64,000 nucleotides of DNA from Carnobacterium alterfunditum DSM 5972 (GTDB lineage Bacteria > Bacillota > Bacilli > Lactobacillales > Carnobacteriaceae). The DNA is taken from positions 992,001 through 1,056,000 of the forward strand of contig NZ_JQLG01000004.1 in assembly GCF_000744115.1 (NCBI RefSeq), read 5' to 3'. The notes below the pieces were generated by a model. That model did no database searches and was not told the DNA's origin. It saw nothing but the letters and a program-made list of their open reading frames with translations. The position numbers and the translations under genes were made by a program. This document shows, piece by piece, positions 54,496 to 64,000 of the stretch (the first letter of the stretch is position 1; each line of letters opens with the position of its first letter).

Positions 54496-55596
54496 TCACT
54501 TTTTACTTGCACTAGGTTGTTGTTGAGTGATGCAGTGAATATTGCCTCCTCCTAAAAGAATTTCTCTTGCAAAAATCCCGATTACTTTATGGTTTGGGAA
54601 TACATTTTGAAGTGTTTCAATAGCCTTCTTATCTTTTGGATCGTTAAATTGCGGAACGAGAACACCGCCATTAGCAATATAAAAATTAGCATACGAAGCT
54701 GCTAAACGATCTCCTTCTTCACGTGGAAGCGTACCATTAACAGCATCTACTCCTTCACTTTCTTCTTTCGTGATCAAGACGTTAGCTGGCAAATCTAATT
54801 TAATAATTTCTAACTTTCTTTTTTTAGCATCCACTGCTTGACTTAAAATTGAATAGGCTTCTTGACAAATCTTATACTGAGGATCTTTTTGATCCTCTGT
54901 CCAAGCTAAAACCACTTTTCCTGGGGCCACATAATGAAGGATATTGTCTACATGACCATTTGTTTCATCATTATAGATACCATGGGGAATCCAAATAATC
55001 TTCTCTACATTTAAATTTTCTTTCAACTTTTCTTCGATTTCCTCTTTTGATAGTGTGGAATTGCGGCCTTCACTCAATAAGCATTCTTCAGTGACGATCA
55101 ATGTTCCTTCCCCATCCACATGAATGGATCCACCTTCTAAAATAAAGTCATCTAGTCGGTAACAATCTAATCTTTCTATATCACACATTTTTCCTGCTAT
55201 CTGATCATCTTTATCCCATGGGAAGTAAAGTCCATCTACTAAACCGCCCCAAGAATTGAAAGTCCAGTCAATGCCTCGAACGTCTTTTCCATTTATTACA
55301 AAAGTTGCTCCCACATCACGCATCCAAGAATCATTATTCGACATTTCAATAACACGAATTTGTGCAGGTAACATATTTCTAGCATTCTCATATTGTTCAT
55401 TGCTTACACACATAGTTACCGGTTCGAACTCACTAATTGCAATAGCTACTTTCGTAAAAACTTTTTGAGCCGGTTTTCCACCTAGTCTCCAATTATCTGG
55501 TCTTTCAGGCCAAATCATCCAACACCCATCATGCTTCTCGAATTCCCCTGGCATTCTATACCCATCTGCTTTTGGACTAGTCTTTAATTTTTTCAT
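54496..55596 (-). CDS. aguA: Agmatine deiminase
   Basis: A 366-residue protein of the peptidylarginine-deiminase fold. '[20 protein letters not shown]' starts it; '[15 protein letters not shown]', '[20 protein letters not shown]' and '[19 protein letters not shown]' carry catalytic Asp/Glu/His, and the nucleophile Cys355 is in '[13 protein letters not shown]'. It converts agmatine to N-carbamoylputrescine plus ammonia. The start overlaps the aguD stop by 20 nt, so the two are coupled. Confidence 0.96.
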   Translation of the reverse strand: MKKLKTSPKADGYRMPGEFEKHDGCWMIWPERPDNWRLGGKPAQKVFTKVAIAISEFEPVTMCVSNEQYENARNMLPAQIRVIEMSNNDSWMRDVGATFVINGKDVRGIDWTFNSWGGLVDGLYFPWDKDDQIAGKMCDIERLDCYRLDDFILEGGSIHVDGEGTLIVTEECLLSEGRNSTLSKEEIEEKLKENLNVEKIIWIPHGIYNDETNGHVDNILHYVAPGKVVLAWTEDQKDPQYKICQEAYSILSQAVDAKKRKLEIIKLDLPANVLITKEESEGVDAVNGTLPREEGDRLAASYANFYIANGGVLVPQFNDPKDKKAIETLQNVFPNHKVIGIFAREILLGGGNIHCITQQQPSASKK

Positions 55597-56986
55597 AATT
55601 AATCCCTTCTTCCTCTATACTTAAGTAACCAATTCTCTTCACTTTGATAATGAGTTCGCCAATTAATATGAAAACAACAGCTCCTATCGTAATTGGCAAA
55701 GTTGCTTTTAGAGTACTTGAACTGCTATCCATTGGAACAGCTATAAAAACAAGCGCAATAATTATTAACGACATTGGAACATAGGCTAGCAGCCTTAAAA
55801 ACACTTTATTGCCAGCCACTTTAAACGGTCTCTCCATTTTTGGATCTATCTTACGTAATTTCAGAAATGCTGGAAATACTGGTACGTATGCTAATAAGAA
55901 CATTACTAAATTAAGTGCAAAGAAACTCCAAAAAAGGTCTTCATTAGGAATAAAAGGTGCGATAATAACAACAAACGAAGCAACAAGCCCGTTCATCATA
56001 GGCGCTCCAAAGGGTATACCATTTTTTCTTCTTTTTTTAAATACACTGGGCATATCTCCGTTATCTGCTGCGTATGCTGCTACACTGTTCACACCCATAG
56101 ACCAAGAAATCATATTTCCAAAAAGTGTTAGCAAAAATAAAATAGTCATAACCGAAATGAAAATTCCTGTTGGGTTACCCGTTAGGAGTTGAAGACTTTC
56201 AATCAATCCACTACTAGTGCTAATTTCTGCTGTTGGAATGGCTACACCAATACCAAATGCTGAGAATATATAAATTGCTGCTATTACTAATCCACCTATA
56301 ATAATAGCTTGCGGTATTTGTTTTTTAGGATTTTCCATATCGTCAGCCATAGTAGTAATAACCTCGAACCCCAAAAAATTAAAGAGAATAACCGAAACAA
56401 AAGATAAGCTTTTGACATCAAACGATGGCAATAAAGATTGTACTGTATATTCATTGGCAACTCCATGCGTTATTGCTCCGTAAATACCAAGTACCCCAAC
56501 TATTAAAGCCAGAAATACTTTAATCACTGCTGCACTATTCAAAATCCAGACGCTATCACTGACTGGAAAAAAAGCGATCAATGTAACGATCCAAATAAAT
56601 ATTAATTCAATTATAATACCTACAATTGTACTAACTTCCCATCCACTGATTAGGGAAATCATTTCTGGGAAAATAACAGCTAAAGAGGCCATCCATAATG
56701 GAAAATTAATCCAATAATACCAAGATACCCGAGCCCCCATTCTCGCACCAAATGCCTTCCTTACCCAATCATACAAACCACCTTCTCCGTTATATGTTGT
56801 TCCTAATTCAGAAGCAATCAACCCATACGGTACCAAAAAACCAATCATTAAGAATATCCACCAAAAATATTGAGAATTTCCAATAGCCGCAACTGGAGCT
56901 GCAGCTTCTGCAACAAATACCACACAAATTACAGACAAAACGGCATCTATCATTCTAAATTTTTTCTTACCTTCAGGTTTAGTCAA
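55577..56986 (-). CDS. aguD: Agmatine/putrescine antiporter (APC family)
   Basis: An APC-superfamily permease with about 12 membrane segments. TTG 56986 follows AGGGGTG and gives (M)[19 protein letters not shown]; a GTG 9 nt upstream is inside that site. '[20 protein letters not shown]' and '[20 protein letters not shown]' are typical of amino acid/polyamine exchangers. In the pathway it exchanges external agmatine for internal putrescine. It lies between aguB and aguA, the normal order of the AgDI cluster. Confidence 0.92.
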   Translation of the reverse strand: MTKPEGKKKFRMIDAVLSVICVVFVAEAAAPVAAIGNSQYFWWIFLMIGFLVPYGLIASELGTTYNGEGGLYDWVRKAFGARMGARVSWYYWINFPLWMASLAVIFPEMISLISGWEVSTIVGIIIELIFIWIVTLIAFFPVSDSVWILNSAAVIKVFLALIVGVLGIYGAITHGVANEYTVQSLLPSFDVKSLSFVSVILFNFLGFEVITTMADDMENPKKQIPQAIIIGGLVIAAIYIFSAFGIGVAIPTAEISTSSGLIESLQLLTGNPTGIFISVMTILFLLTLFGNMISWSMGVNSVAAYAADNGDMPSVFKKRRKNGIPFGAPMMNGLVASFVVIIAPFIPNEDLFWSFFALNLVMFLLAYVPVFPAFLKLRKIDPKMERPFKVAGNKVFLRLLAYVPMSLIIIALVFIAVPMDSSSSTLKATLPITIGAVVFILIGELIIKVKRIGYLSIEEEGINYEKIKD

Positions 56987-57078
56987 AAGAAACACCCCTC
57001 TTTTTCATTATAAGAACTACTCATGCCTACTGTAGATTAAAGATAGCCATGAGTGAGCCCCAGCGAATCTTACTAGTT

Positions 57079-58125
57079 TTATCTTTGATACAAAAAGTCT
57101 AAATCAAGATCTTTAAGCAGTTCATCTAATTCTTCTTTTGTTTCTACTTTTTTTGCTGCGTCAAAATTCTGTTGCTTTCCAAATTTCCCCATCAAGTAAA
57201 CTAAAAGTCCCCTCATAGCAGTTAAACGGTTCCCAGCTTCTTCAAAAGCAATTGAATAGTCAGAATCTAAAACCTCATCTGTTACCTCTTCTCCTCTTGA
57301 AGCTGGCAAACAATGCATAAATTTTGCATGAGAAGCTGCTTTTTTCATCATTTCATCCTTAACTTGGTATTTAGGATAAAAAATGTTCATTCGTTCTTCT
57401 TCTGAAAGCTCAGCATCATATAAACCATACCAAACATCAGTATAAACGAAATCTGCATCTTTCATTGCTTCATCTTCGTCTTCCGTTAACTTAAATGTTC
57501 CACCGGATAATTTGCAATTTTCATTTGCCAATTGTTGTAGCTGTTGATTCAATTGGAATTTTTTCGGGCCATATTGAATAAAATTCATGCCTAATTTAGT
57601 CGTGATCATCATCAAAGATGTACATACTTGAGTAGCGTCTCCAACAAATACAACCTTGCAGTCTTCTATTTTCTTTCCTGCTGGTAGAAACTCAACCATT
57701 GTACAGATGTCCCCCATTTCTTGAGTAGGATGATTATAATCAGACATTCCATTGATGACAGGAATCGTTGCATTATTTGCTAAATCATAAACACTTTGGT
57801 GTCGGTCTACCCGTGCCATTAAAATATCGACTAATTTAGAAAGAACTACACTAGTATCCTCAATTGTTTCATGTCCACCTAATTGAATTTGGCCCGGTGC
57901 TAGGTATTGAGCATGTCCACCAAGTTGTTCCATGGCTGTTTCAAAAGAGACTCTTGTCCGGGTAGATGATTGCTGAAAAATCATACCCAATGTTTTATTC
58001 TTTAATAATTGTGGGTAATATCCTGCTTTGATCGCTTGTTTAATTTTAAGAGATAAATGAATGATATCCATCAACTCTTCTTTTGTATAATCTTCTGTTG
58101 TAATAAAATCTTTTATATATGTCAT
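57079..58125 (-). CDS. aguB: Putrescine carbamoyltransferase
   Basis: A 348-residue transcarbamoylase. Carbamoyl-phosphate site '[16 protein letters not shown]' (S-T-R-T-R), '[15 protein letters not shown]', and '[17 protein letters not shown]' in place of the ornithine-type HCLP context. The long C-terminal helix ([20 protein letters not shown]...) that stabilises the trimer of PTCases is present, which separates it from OTC. It makes putrescine and carbamoyl phosphate from carbamoylputrescine and phosphate. First gene of the agu operon, with AGGAGG before ATG. Confidence 0.95.
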   Translation of the reverse strand: MTYIKDFITTEDYTKEELMDIIHLSLKIKQAIKAGYYPQLLKNKTLGMIFQQSSTRTRVSFETAMEQLGGHAQYLAPGQIQLGGHETIEDTSVVLSKLVDILMARVDRHQSVYDLANNATIPVINGMSDYNHPTQEMGDICTMVEFLPAGKKIEDCKVVFVGDATQVCTSLMMITTKLGMNFIQYGPKKFQLNQQLQQLANENCKLSGGTFKLTEDEDEAMKDADFVYTDVWYGLYDAELSEEERMNIFYPKYQVKDEMMKKAASHAKFMHCLPASRGEEVTDEVLDSDYSIAFEEAGNRLTAMRGLLVYLMGKFGKQQNFDAAKKVETKEELDELLKDLDLDFLYQR

Positions 58126-58159
58126 CTTTTTCTCCTCCTGTATAATAATATTAGTCCAT

Positions 58160-58173
58160 TGAAAACCCTTTCA
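58160..58173. promoter_or_regulatory. cre-like site before aguB
   Basis: TGAAAACCCTTTCA matches the CcpA cre consensus (TGWAANCGNTNWCA) except for one central G, and is nearly palindromic. It lies 35 bp upstream of the aguB start. Carbon catabolite repression of agmatine deiminase operons is known in Enterococcus and Lactococcus. Confidence 0.55.
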
Positions 58174-58206
58174 ATTCGACATCCTTAATTTAACACGTGC
58201 ATTCAA

Positions 58207-58240
58207 AGTTGATAATCTATCTAAAGGTAGATTATCAACT
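58207..58240. promoter_or_regulatory. 13-bp-arm palindrome in the aguR-aguB intergenic region
   Basis: AGTTGATAATCTA and TAGATTATCAACT form a perfect inverted repeat around TCTAAAGG. It lies between the divergent aguR and aguB genes and no T-run follows, so an operator (for AguR, or a second regulator) is more likely than a terminator. Confidence 0.6.
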
Positions 58241-58449
58241 AAACTAATAGTCTTTTACTTAACTAGCAAGTTATGAGTTTTTCTTGTTAACACAAGAGAA
58301 ACTAGACTAAACTTTTCTAAACTCACTTATATTTTTCTTTTTTTTAATACTAAGGTAAGTTCCCACCGAATTATTGAAAATGTTACCGATTACTTGTATA
58401 CTTAAAATAAATTTCATTACAGTTATCCTATAAACAGAGGAGTTTTATC

Positions 58450-59520
58450 ATGAAAGAACTCATTTTTTTGTATAATATTCTGTTAATTATTTTGTATTCT
58501 GTTTCTTTGACCTCTATTTCTGCTATTTATATCAAAACTAAAAAACCCGTTTATTTGTATATTATTATTATGTTTTTACTCTTTATATTTGATAATACTA
58601 TCATTTATATGACTGAGTTTTTGAGTGGTTTTGGTAATTCTTACAACCTGCAATTCATGGACGTCCCTGCCTTTAAAACTATTATTGTCTTAGGTACTGC
58701 TTTCTCATACTATCTAATTAATTACTATATTTTACAGTTGAAAACAAATTACATAGACTACATCATTCTAATTATTTATACTGTATATTTATTATTTATA
58801 CCGATGATGAATGATAGTGCGTTGAAAGTTTGGCTTTATTATTTACCTGCTCAACTTTATCTGGCTTATCTTGCAAGTGCCGGGTTGTATCATCTTAAAA
58901 AACAACCGAATTTATATAAAGATTCTTTTTTCAGTCGTTATACAAAGCTCCTTAAAATTTCTTTATGGTTCTCTTTGTTCATTTTGATTGAGGATACAAT
59001 TGTTATCTTTAATTTTGATATCTATTCCACCTTGTTATTAAAAATAAACAACCGAAATATTGGAGAGGATATTCTAAGCATTATATATAGTGTTGCTGCT
59101 ATAAAACATACCATTAAATATCTAAATAATAGTTCACTTGACTTAGAAATAAAACTAACTTCTCCAACTCTTAGCGAAGATACTGTGATATCTGAAAATT
59201 CCTGTATATCCGTTAACTCAAATATTCATAATAATCTTGTAACTGTTCCAGATGAAGAAGAATTCGAACAAGGCTATGATACCTTCGACTCTTTTTGTCA
59301 AACTTATCATCTAACTACAAGAGAACAGGATATTTTTCGTGAAATTTTATCTGATAAAAGCAATGATGAAATCAGTGCTATTTTATTTATCTCTATCGGA
59401 ACAGTAAAAACTCACATGCATAATATTTATCAAAAAGTTCATGTAAATAAACGTACTCATCTATTACATGTTTATCATACCTATAAAGAAGAACTAGCAA
59501 TAACTAATGTAAAATCATAA
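58450..59520 (+). CDS. aguR: Membrane-bound LuxR-family regulator of the agmatine deiminase operon
   Basis: A 356-residue protein with about seven hydrophobic segments in the first 220 residues, then a linker and a LuxR-type helix-turn-helix near 290-350: 'LTTREQDIFREILSDKSNDE', 'ISIGTVKTHMHNIYQKVHVN'. This architecture is the one described for AguR of Lactococcus and Enterococcus, a one-component transmembrane activator that senses agmatine. It is divergent from aguB, which fits. The ribosome binding site is GAGGAG. Confidence 0.88.
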   Translation: MKELIFLYNILLIILYSVSLTSISAIYIKTKKPVYLYIIIMFLLFIFDNTIIYMTEFLSGFGNSYNLQFMDVPAFKTIIVLGTAFSYYLINYYILQLKTNYIDYIILIIYTVYLLFIPMMNDSALKVWLYYLPAQLYLAYLASAGLYHLKKQPNLYKDSFFSRYTKLLKISLWFSLFILIEDTIVIFNFDIYSTLLLKINNRNIGEDILSIIYSVAAIKHTIKYLNNSSLDLEIKLTSPTLSEDTVISENSCISVNSNIHNNLVTVPDEEEFEQGYDTFDSFCQTYHLTTREQDIFREILSDKSNDEISAILFISIGTVKTHMHNIYQKVHVNKRTHLLHVYHTYKEELAITNVKS

Positions 59521-59601
59521 AATAGATCGAATATTTTACGATTCAGCTATATAGGGTCTATAATTTTTAGTATCAATAGATCAATCTAATCACTCACTTA
59601 A

Positions 59602-59776
59602 AATTCTGACGGAATAGGCGTTGCTTGTAACCTAAAATGAAGCACTGTGGGCAAATAACGCCCAAGTGTATCATGTTTGTAAACTGCTAAAGCAGCAACA
59701 ACCATGACAACTTTTCTTTTAGGCTTCAGGCGTTTCCATGGCTCTTCACAAGCAAATCCGTTATTCCAGAAGAAAT
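59602..59776. repeat. Inverted-repeat-bounded intergenic element, copy B
   Basis: The left end is AATTCTGACGGAATAGGCGT with TGCTTGTAA. The right end, read inverted, is AAATTTCTTCTGGAATAACG with GATTTGCTTGTGAAGAG. The right 56 bp agree with copy A (26424-26595) at most positions, and the differences are mainly transitions. The interior differs but again holds hairpins (GTGGGC-AAATAAC-GCCCAAG and CTGCTAAAGCAG). Confidence 0.65.
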
Positions 59777-59822
59777 TTCTTTTGGAACACCAATACCTTT
59801 TTAAACAATCGATGGATATAAC

Positions 59823-59859
59823 AAAAAAAGAAGAATCCTATAAATAGGATTCTTCTTTT
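59823..59859. terminator. Terminator at the end of the diguanylate cyclase gene
   Basis: AAAAGAAGAATCCTATAAATAGGATTCTTCTTTT is a perfect hairpin (GAAGAATCCTAT/ATAGGATTCTTC) with A and T runs. It overlaps the stop region of the minus-strand gene. Confidence 0.9.
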
Positions 59860-60967
59860 AATTAGAAACTGGATCAATAACTTGTGAATAAGAACAAACT
59901 TTATTTCTACCACTTTTTTTCGCTGCATACAGAGCTTGGTCAGCATGGTTATAAAGTTGGTCGATTTCTATTGTCGTATCATTATAAGTTGTAATACCTA
60001 TAGAAATTGTAACATGAATCGTTATGGTTCCATTCTTTACAGCAAAAAAAGAATTTTCTACTACTTTTCTTAAGGCATCTGCTTTTTCATATGCTTCTTT
60101 ATGGTCACAATCATTGAGCAACACCGAAAATTCTTCTCCACCATTTCTAGAAATAATATCCTTAGGATCTTGACTCATTTTTAAAATTGCTGCTAATTTT
60201 TTCAATACTAGATCGCCTTCTAAGTGGCCATAAGTATCATTCACTTGTTTAAAATGATCAATATCTAGGATCATGATAGAGATACTCTCATTTGATTTTT
60301 CAAGTTTACTCTTTGCTTTATTAAACGCCAAGTCAAAACTACGAACATTATTTAGGCCTGTCAAGGGATCGGTAAAGGCATACTTATTGTTTCTTTTAAA
60401 TATAAGCTCCGTCTCATTCAAGTAATCCATCATATAAACAGCGATGAGTCCTCCTAAAATACAAATGATCCAGTAGGTTGATATTAAAAGTATATTAAGA
60501 CCTTTTCCTTCTGAAAGAATAATGTTCAATACCGTATAAACAATATTACTCAAAGTAAGCATAACTATGATGGAGACCCACCGATTTTTAATTTTTTTAA
60601 AACAAAAACAAAAAATCACCCATGAAGCAAGGATAAAAATAATATTATAAAATGCATAAGTGCTTACACCCATCATAAACCGAATAAGAATAATTAAAGT
60701 AGCCGTTATAGAGGTTGATAACCAATTTCCATAAAGAATAACTAACATGAAGGGGATAATTCGAAGATCGATTATAGAATTCGTGCTGGTTGCAATATTA
60801 AAGCGCATTAAAACAGCAGCTAGAAGGCCACCTAATAAACCACTTATAATAGCTGTACTTACAGTTTGTATTTCGAAAGAACTCTTTTTCACGAGTTCTT
60901 TATACACAAATAATGCTGCAATCAAAACGCATAGATTAAGAAAAAAACCATCATAGAACGATAACAT
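59858..60967 (-). CDS. Membrane diguanylate cyclase (5TMR-LYT plus GGDEF)
   Basis: A 369-residue protein. Six or so membrane segments fill residues 5-195 and resemble the 5TMR-LYT sensor domain (GLLGGLLAAVLMRF, then 'DLRIIPFMLVILYGN'). The GGDEF domain follows: 'YAFTDPLTGLNNVRSFDLAF', 'IMILDIDHFKQVNDTYGHLE', active site 'RNGGEEFSVLL' (GGEEF, an active variant) and 'VTISIGITTY'. No inhibitory RxxD is seen in the usual place five residues before the motif. It should make c-di-GMP. The gene stands alone between the rpoC terminator and the agu cluster. Confidence 0.9.
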   Translation of the reverse strand: MLSFYDGFFLNLCVLIAALFVYKELVKKSSFEIQTVSTAIISGLLGGLLAAVLMRFNIATSTNSIIDLRIIPFMLVILYGNWLSTSITATLIILIRFMMGVSTYAFYNIIFILASWVIFCFCFKKIKNRWVSIIVMLTLSNIVYTVLNIILSEGKGLNILLISTYWIICILGGLIAVYMMDYLNETELIFKRNNKYAFTDPLTGLNNVRSFDLAFNKAKSKLEKSNESISIMILDIDHFKQVNDTYGHLEGDLVLKKLAAILKMSQDPKDIISRNGGEEFSVLLNDCDHKEAYEKADALRKVVENSFFAVKNGTITIHVTISIGITTYNDTTIEIDQLYNHADQALYAAKKSGRNKVCSYSQVIDPVSN

Positions 60968-61173
60968 ATTGATTCTCTCCCTTCCGTTCTTTTATTTACT
61001 CTTTATAAATAAAACCTTATATTCATCCTGATTATACTACAGTTATTTAACTGTAGTTATTAATTCGACAAAATGTAGAAAAGTATACATATTTGCTTGA
61101 GCACCTTAATTATTTAAATGACTATTGAATAAAAGTGATCCTGTTAAATTTTCAGATACCACGCTACAACAAC

Positions 61174-61227
61174 AAAAAAAAGAAGGGTCTGTCCATCAGT
61201 TTCCTGATGAGCAGACCCTTCTTTTTT
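61174..61227 (-). terminator. rpoBC terminator
   Basis: AAGAAGGGTCTGTCCATCAG-TTTC-CTGATGAGCAGACCCTTCTT forms a stem of about 20 bp with small internal mismatches, flanked by A8 and T6, after the rpoC stop. Confidence 0.95.
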
Positions 61228-61262
61228 ATTCTCAGCTGATTATGTTTCAGCCTCTTTTGTTG

Positions 61263-64000
61263 TTATTTAGGTTCGATTTGGTCATTGATGCTGTAAACAT
61301 TTTCGCTCACAACGCCAACACCTTTAGGTTTCATTTTACGGTATTTAGCCATTCCGGTACCAGCTGGAATAACTTTACCAATGATAACATTTTCTTTCAA
61401 TCCTAATAACGGATCACGTTTTCCACGAATAGCAGCATCGGTTAGGACACGTGTTGTTTCTTGGAATGACGCAGCAGATAAGAAACTATTTGTTTCAAGG
61501 GAAGCTTTCGTAATTCCAAGCAATACAGGACGAGCTGTTGCAGGGATTCCGCCAGCTACCAATGTAGCAATATTTTTATCTGTGTAGTCATGGATATCAA
61601 TTAATGTACCTGGTAAAATATCTGTTTCACCTGGATCCATTACGCGTACTTTACGCAACATTTGACGAACCATAACTTCGATATGTTTGTCGCCGATTTC
61701 TACTCCTTGCATACGGTATACTTTTTGTACTTCGCGTAGCAAGTAGTTCTCAACAGCAAGCACATCACGAACACGTAATAATTCTTTAGGATCAATTGAA
61801 CCTTGGTCTAATGCTTCACCACGGTGAATAATATCTCCTTCTTCAACATTCATACGTGCAGAAAATGGTACTTGGTAAGAACGAGTATCTGTTTCTCCCT
61901 TGATAGTAACTTCTTTAGTACGAGCTGCTGGATTTTCATCGATCGATACGATCGTACCAGTAACTTCACTTATAACAGCTTGACCTTTAGGGTGACGAGC
62001 TTCAAAAATTTCTTGGATACGAGGAAGCCCTTGAGTAATATCGGCTCCGGCAACTCCACCTGTATGGAACGTACGCATTGTTAATTGAGTACCAGGTTCT
62101 CCAATTGATTGAGCGGCAATTGTTCCAACTGCTTCTCCAACTTCAACTTCAGAACCGGTTGCTAAGTTACGGCCATAACAATGTTTACATACACCATGTT
62201 TAGTATTACATGTAAATACGGAACGAATCGTAATTTCTTCGATCCCAACAGCTATTATTTCTCTGGCAATGTCTTCAGTAATGATTTGGTTTTCACCAAT
62301 AATAACTGTTCCATCTTCAGGGTTAAAGACTGTTTTACGAGTGTAACGTCCTAATAGACGCTCCTCAAGAGGTTCAATAACTTCATTTCCTTCTTTGATC
62401 GCACGAATAACTAATCCACGGTCAGAACCACAGTCTGTTTCACGAATGATAACATCTTGTGCAACGTCAACTAAACGACGAGTCAAGTAACCTGAGTCAG
62501 CTGTTTTCAAAGCTGTATCGGTCATCCCTTTACGAGCTCCATGGGTAGAGATAAACATTTCTAAAACAGACAAACCTTCACGGAAATTAGACGTAACCGG
62601 CAATTCCATGATTTGACCATTCGGTGCAGCCATCAATCCACGCATACCAGCAAGCTGAGTAAAGTTGGAAATATTACCACGGGCACCAGAGTCACTCATC
62701 ATAAAGATCGGATTAAGGTCATTCAAACTTTCCATTAAGCGGACTTGAATGTTATCTTTTGTTTTGTTCCAGATATCAATAACACGTTCATAACGTTCTT
62801 CATCCGTAATCAAACCACGACGGAATTGTTTCGTTACTTTTTCAACTTGTTCATGAGCATTATCTAGAATTTCTTGTTTTTCTTCTAATACTACGATATC
62901 GGCAATCCCAACTGTAATACCAGCTTTTGTAGAATATTTGTATCCTAGATCTTTCATTCTGTCTAGCATTTTAGACGTTTCAGTAATTTTGAATCGTTTA
63001 AATACTTCAGCAATGATGTTTCCAAGATTTTTCTTCTTGAATGGTTTGATCAATTTTTGAGCTTGAATGTGTTCAAGAATGTTTATACCACCCTCAACAA
63101 AATAGCTGTCTGGAGTTTGCACTTCCAAGTTACTTTGTGTTGGTTCATTCATGTAAGGAAATTCAGCTGGCATAATATCGTTAAAAATCAATTTACCAAC
63201 AGTCGTGATCATTACTTTATCTTTTTGCCATTCAGTGAATGGTTTATTTGGAATGTCAGTTGGTTTGATTGCGATTCTAGAGTGTAAATGAACGTAACCG
63301 CTTTGGTAAGCAAGCATTGCTTCATTCAAACTACTAAATTGCATTCCTTCGCCTTCGCGTCCTTCTTCTTCCATAGTTAGGTAATAGTTCCCTAAGACCA
63401 TATCTTGAGAAGGTGTTACAACTGGTTTACCATCTTTTGGATTTAAGATGTTTTGAGCAGCCAGCATCAACATACGAGCTTCAGCTTGTGCTTCATCACT
63501 TAATGGTACATGGACAGCCATTTGGTCACCATCGAAATCGGCATTGTACGCTTCACATACTAATGGGTGAAGGCGAATAGCTTTACCTTCAACAAGAATA
63601 GGTTCAAATGCTTGGATCCCTAGTCTGTGTAAAGTTGGTGCCCGGTTCAATAGAACTGGATGTTCACGGATAACTTCTTCTAAAACTGGCCAGATAGCAT
63701 CATCTTGACGATCGATTTTACGTTTAGCATTTTTTATATTGCTTGCAATATCGCGTGAAACTAATTCTTTCATTACAAAAGGTTTGAACAATTCGATAGC
63801 CATTTCTTTCGGTAAGCCGCATTGGTACATTTTCAAGAAAGGTCCAACAACGATAACGGAACGTCCTGAGTAATCGACACGTTTACCTAACAAGTTTTGA
63901 CGGAAACGTCCTTGTTTCCCTTTAAGCATATGTGACAATGATTTTAATGGGCGGTTACCTGGTCCAGTAACTGGACGACCGCGACGACCATTATCGATCA
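61263..64000 (-). CDS. rpoC: DNA-directed RNA polymerase beta' subunit, partial (N-terminus beyond window)
   Basis: The frame is open to the right edge; at the edge it reads [20 protein letters not shown], so the ATG at 63938 is internal. About 910 residues are present, including the Mg-binding active site '[12 protein letters not shown]', the bridge helix and trigger-loop region ('[18 protein letters not shown]'-type '[19 protein letters not shown]'), '[20 protein letters not shown]' and the second zinc cluster (C...'[19 protein letters not shown]'). The C-terminus ends '[10 protein letters not shown]'. It is followed by a strong terminator. In many relatives rpsL follows closely; here about 10 kb intervenes. 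Confidence 0.98.
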   Translation of the reverse strand, partial: IDNGRRGRPVTGPGNRPLKSLSHMLKGKQGRFRQNLLGKRVDYSGRSVIVVGPFLKMYQCGLPKEMAIELFKPFVMKELVSRDIASNIKNAKRKIDRQDDAIWPVLEEVIREHPVLLNRAPTLHRLGIQAFEPILVEGKAIRLHPLVCEAYNADFDGDQMAVHVPLSDEAQAEARMLMLAAQNILNPKDGKPVVTPSQDMVLGNYYLTMEEEGREGEGMQFSSLNEAMLAYQSGYVHLHSRIAIKPTDIPNKPFTEWQKDKVMITTVGKLIFNDIMPAEFPYMNEPTQSNLEVQTPDSYFVEGGINILEHIQAQKLIKPFKKKNLGNIIAEVFKRFKITETSKMLDRMKDLGYKYSTKAGITVGIADIVVLEEKQEILDNAHEQVEKVTKQFRRGLITDEERYERVIDIWNKTKDNIQVRLMESLNDLNPIFMMSDSGARGNISNFTQLAGMRGLMAAPNGQIMELPVTSNFREGLSVLEMFISTHGARKGMTDTALKTADSGYLTRRLVDVAQDVIIRETDCGSDRGLVIRAIKEGNEVIEPLEERLLGRYTRKTVFNPEDGTVIIGENQIITEDIAREIIAVGIEEITIRSVFTCNTKHGVCKHCYGRNLATGSEVEVGEAVGTIAAQSIGEPGTQLTMRTFHTGGVAGADITQGLPRIQEIFEARHPKGQAVISEVTGTIVSIDENPAARTKEVTIKGETDTRSYQVPFSARMNVEEGDIIHRGEALDQGSIDPKELLRVRDVLAVENYLLREVQKVYRMQGVEIGDKHIEVMVRQMLRKVRVMDPGETDILPGTLIDIHDYTDKNIATLVAGGIPATARPVLLGITKASLETNSFLSAASFQETTRVLTDAAIRGKRDPLLGLKENVIIGKVIPAGTGMAKYRKMKPKGVGVVSENVYSINDQIEPK

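Noticed and set aside
59761-59946. 61-codon minus-strand ORF overlapping the end of the diguanylate cyclase
   Set aside because: It spans the terminator hairpin and the repeat end, in another frame from the GGDEF protein, and has no ribosome binding site.
63938-64000. Taking the ATG at 63938 as the start of rpoC
   Set aside because: The frame stays open to the edge and encodes the conserved RpoC stretch [20 protein letters not shown] upstream of that ATG, so the gene continues beyond the window.

Overview
The window is low-GC DNA from a Firmicute of the order Lactobacillales. Gene order and protein style fit the family Carnobacteriaceae best, probably Carnobacterium or a close relative; this is an inference from gene content, not a database match. 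The evidence is a full S10-spc-alpha ribosomal cluster followed by ecfA1-ecfA2-ecfT-truA-rplM-rpsI, an rpoC ... prepilin peptidase-rpsL-rpsG-fusA-tuf arrangement, an agmatine deiminase cluster, a B12-dependent diol/glycerol dehydratase operon, and strong AGGAGG-type ribosome binding sites with frequent GTG and TTG starts.

Region 1 (1-7.9 kb) is a decayed accessory segment. It holds a partial IS30 transposase next to a broken toxin-antitoxin pair, fragments of lgt, a SHOCT protein and a nucleotidyltransferase, and a disrupted tyrosine recombinase. Probably functional genes here are a NusG-domain-II membrane protein, a small membrane protein, a MarR-NmrA operon with a perfect operator palindrome, an orphan zinc-binding lipoprotein behind a Zur-box-like site, and a small protein resembling the FakA C-terminus.

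Region 2 (8.0-17.7 kb, minus strand) is a glycerol/1,2-diol dehydratase operon: dhaT, pduCDE, reactivase pduG/pduH, adenosyltransferase pduO, a GlcG/PduO-C-like protein, a DUF4430 (transcobalamin-like) lipoprotein and an ECF S component. Together they could import B12, convert it to adenosyl-B12, dehydrate glycerol to 3-hydroxypropionaldehyde and reduce that to 1,3-propanediol. The operon is a relic of something larger. A bacterial microcompartment shell gene is cut by a nonsense codon and a deletion, and the front of the operon is a scar joining the start of glycerol dehydrogenase to a broken dhaM.

Region 3 (18-25.3 kb) holds a DUF697 protein, a VOC protein, two GT4 glycosyltransferases flanking a truncated DedA/VTT protein, more recombinase remnants, one complete IS1380 element with a 5-bp target duplication and one decayed relative. 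It ends in an integrase C-terminal fragment abutting the 3' end of rpsI.

Region 4 (25.3-51.6 kb, minus strand) is the conserved core: rpsI, rplM, truA, the energy-coupling module ecfA1A2T, then rplQ to rpsJ (alpha, spc and S10 genes with adk, secY and infA), the branched-chain aminotransferase, tuf, fusA, rpsG and rpsL. Region 5 (51.9-64 kb) lies between rpsL and rpoC. It carries a prepilin peptidase, an aldehyde dehydrogenase, an agmatine deiminase cluster (aguR divergent from aguB-aguD-aguA, with no carbamate kinase), a membrane diguanylate cyclase and the 3' two thirds of rpoC. Two diverged copies of a roughly 170-bp inverted-repeat-bounded element lie at about 26.5 and 59.7 kb.
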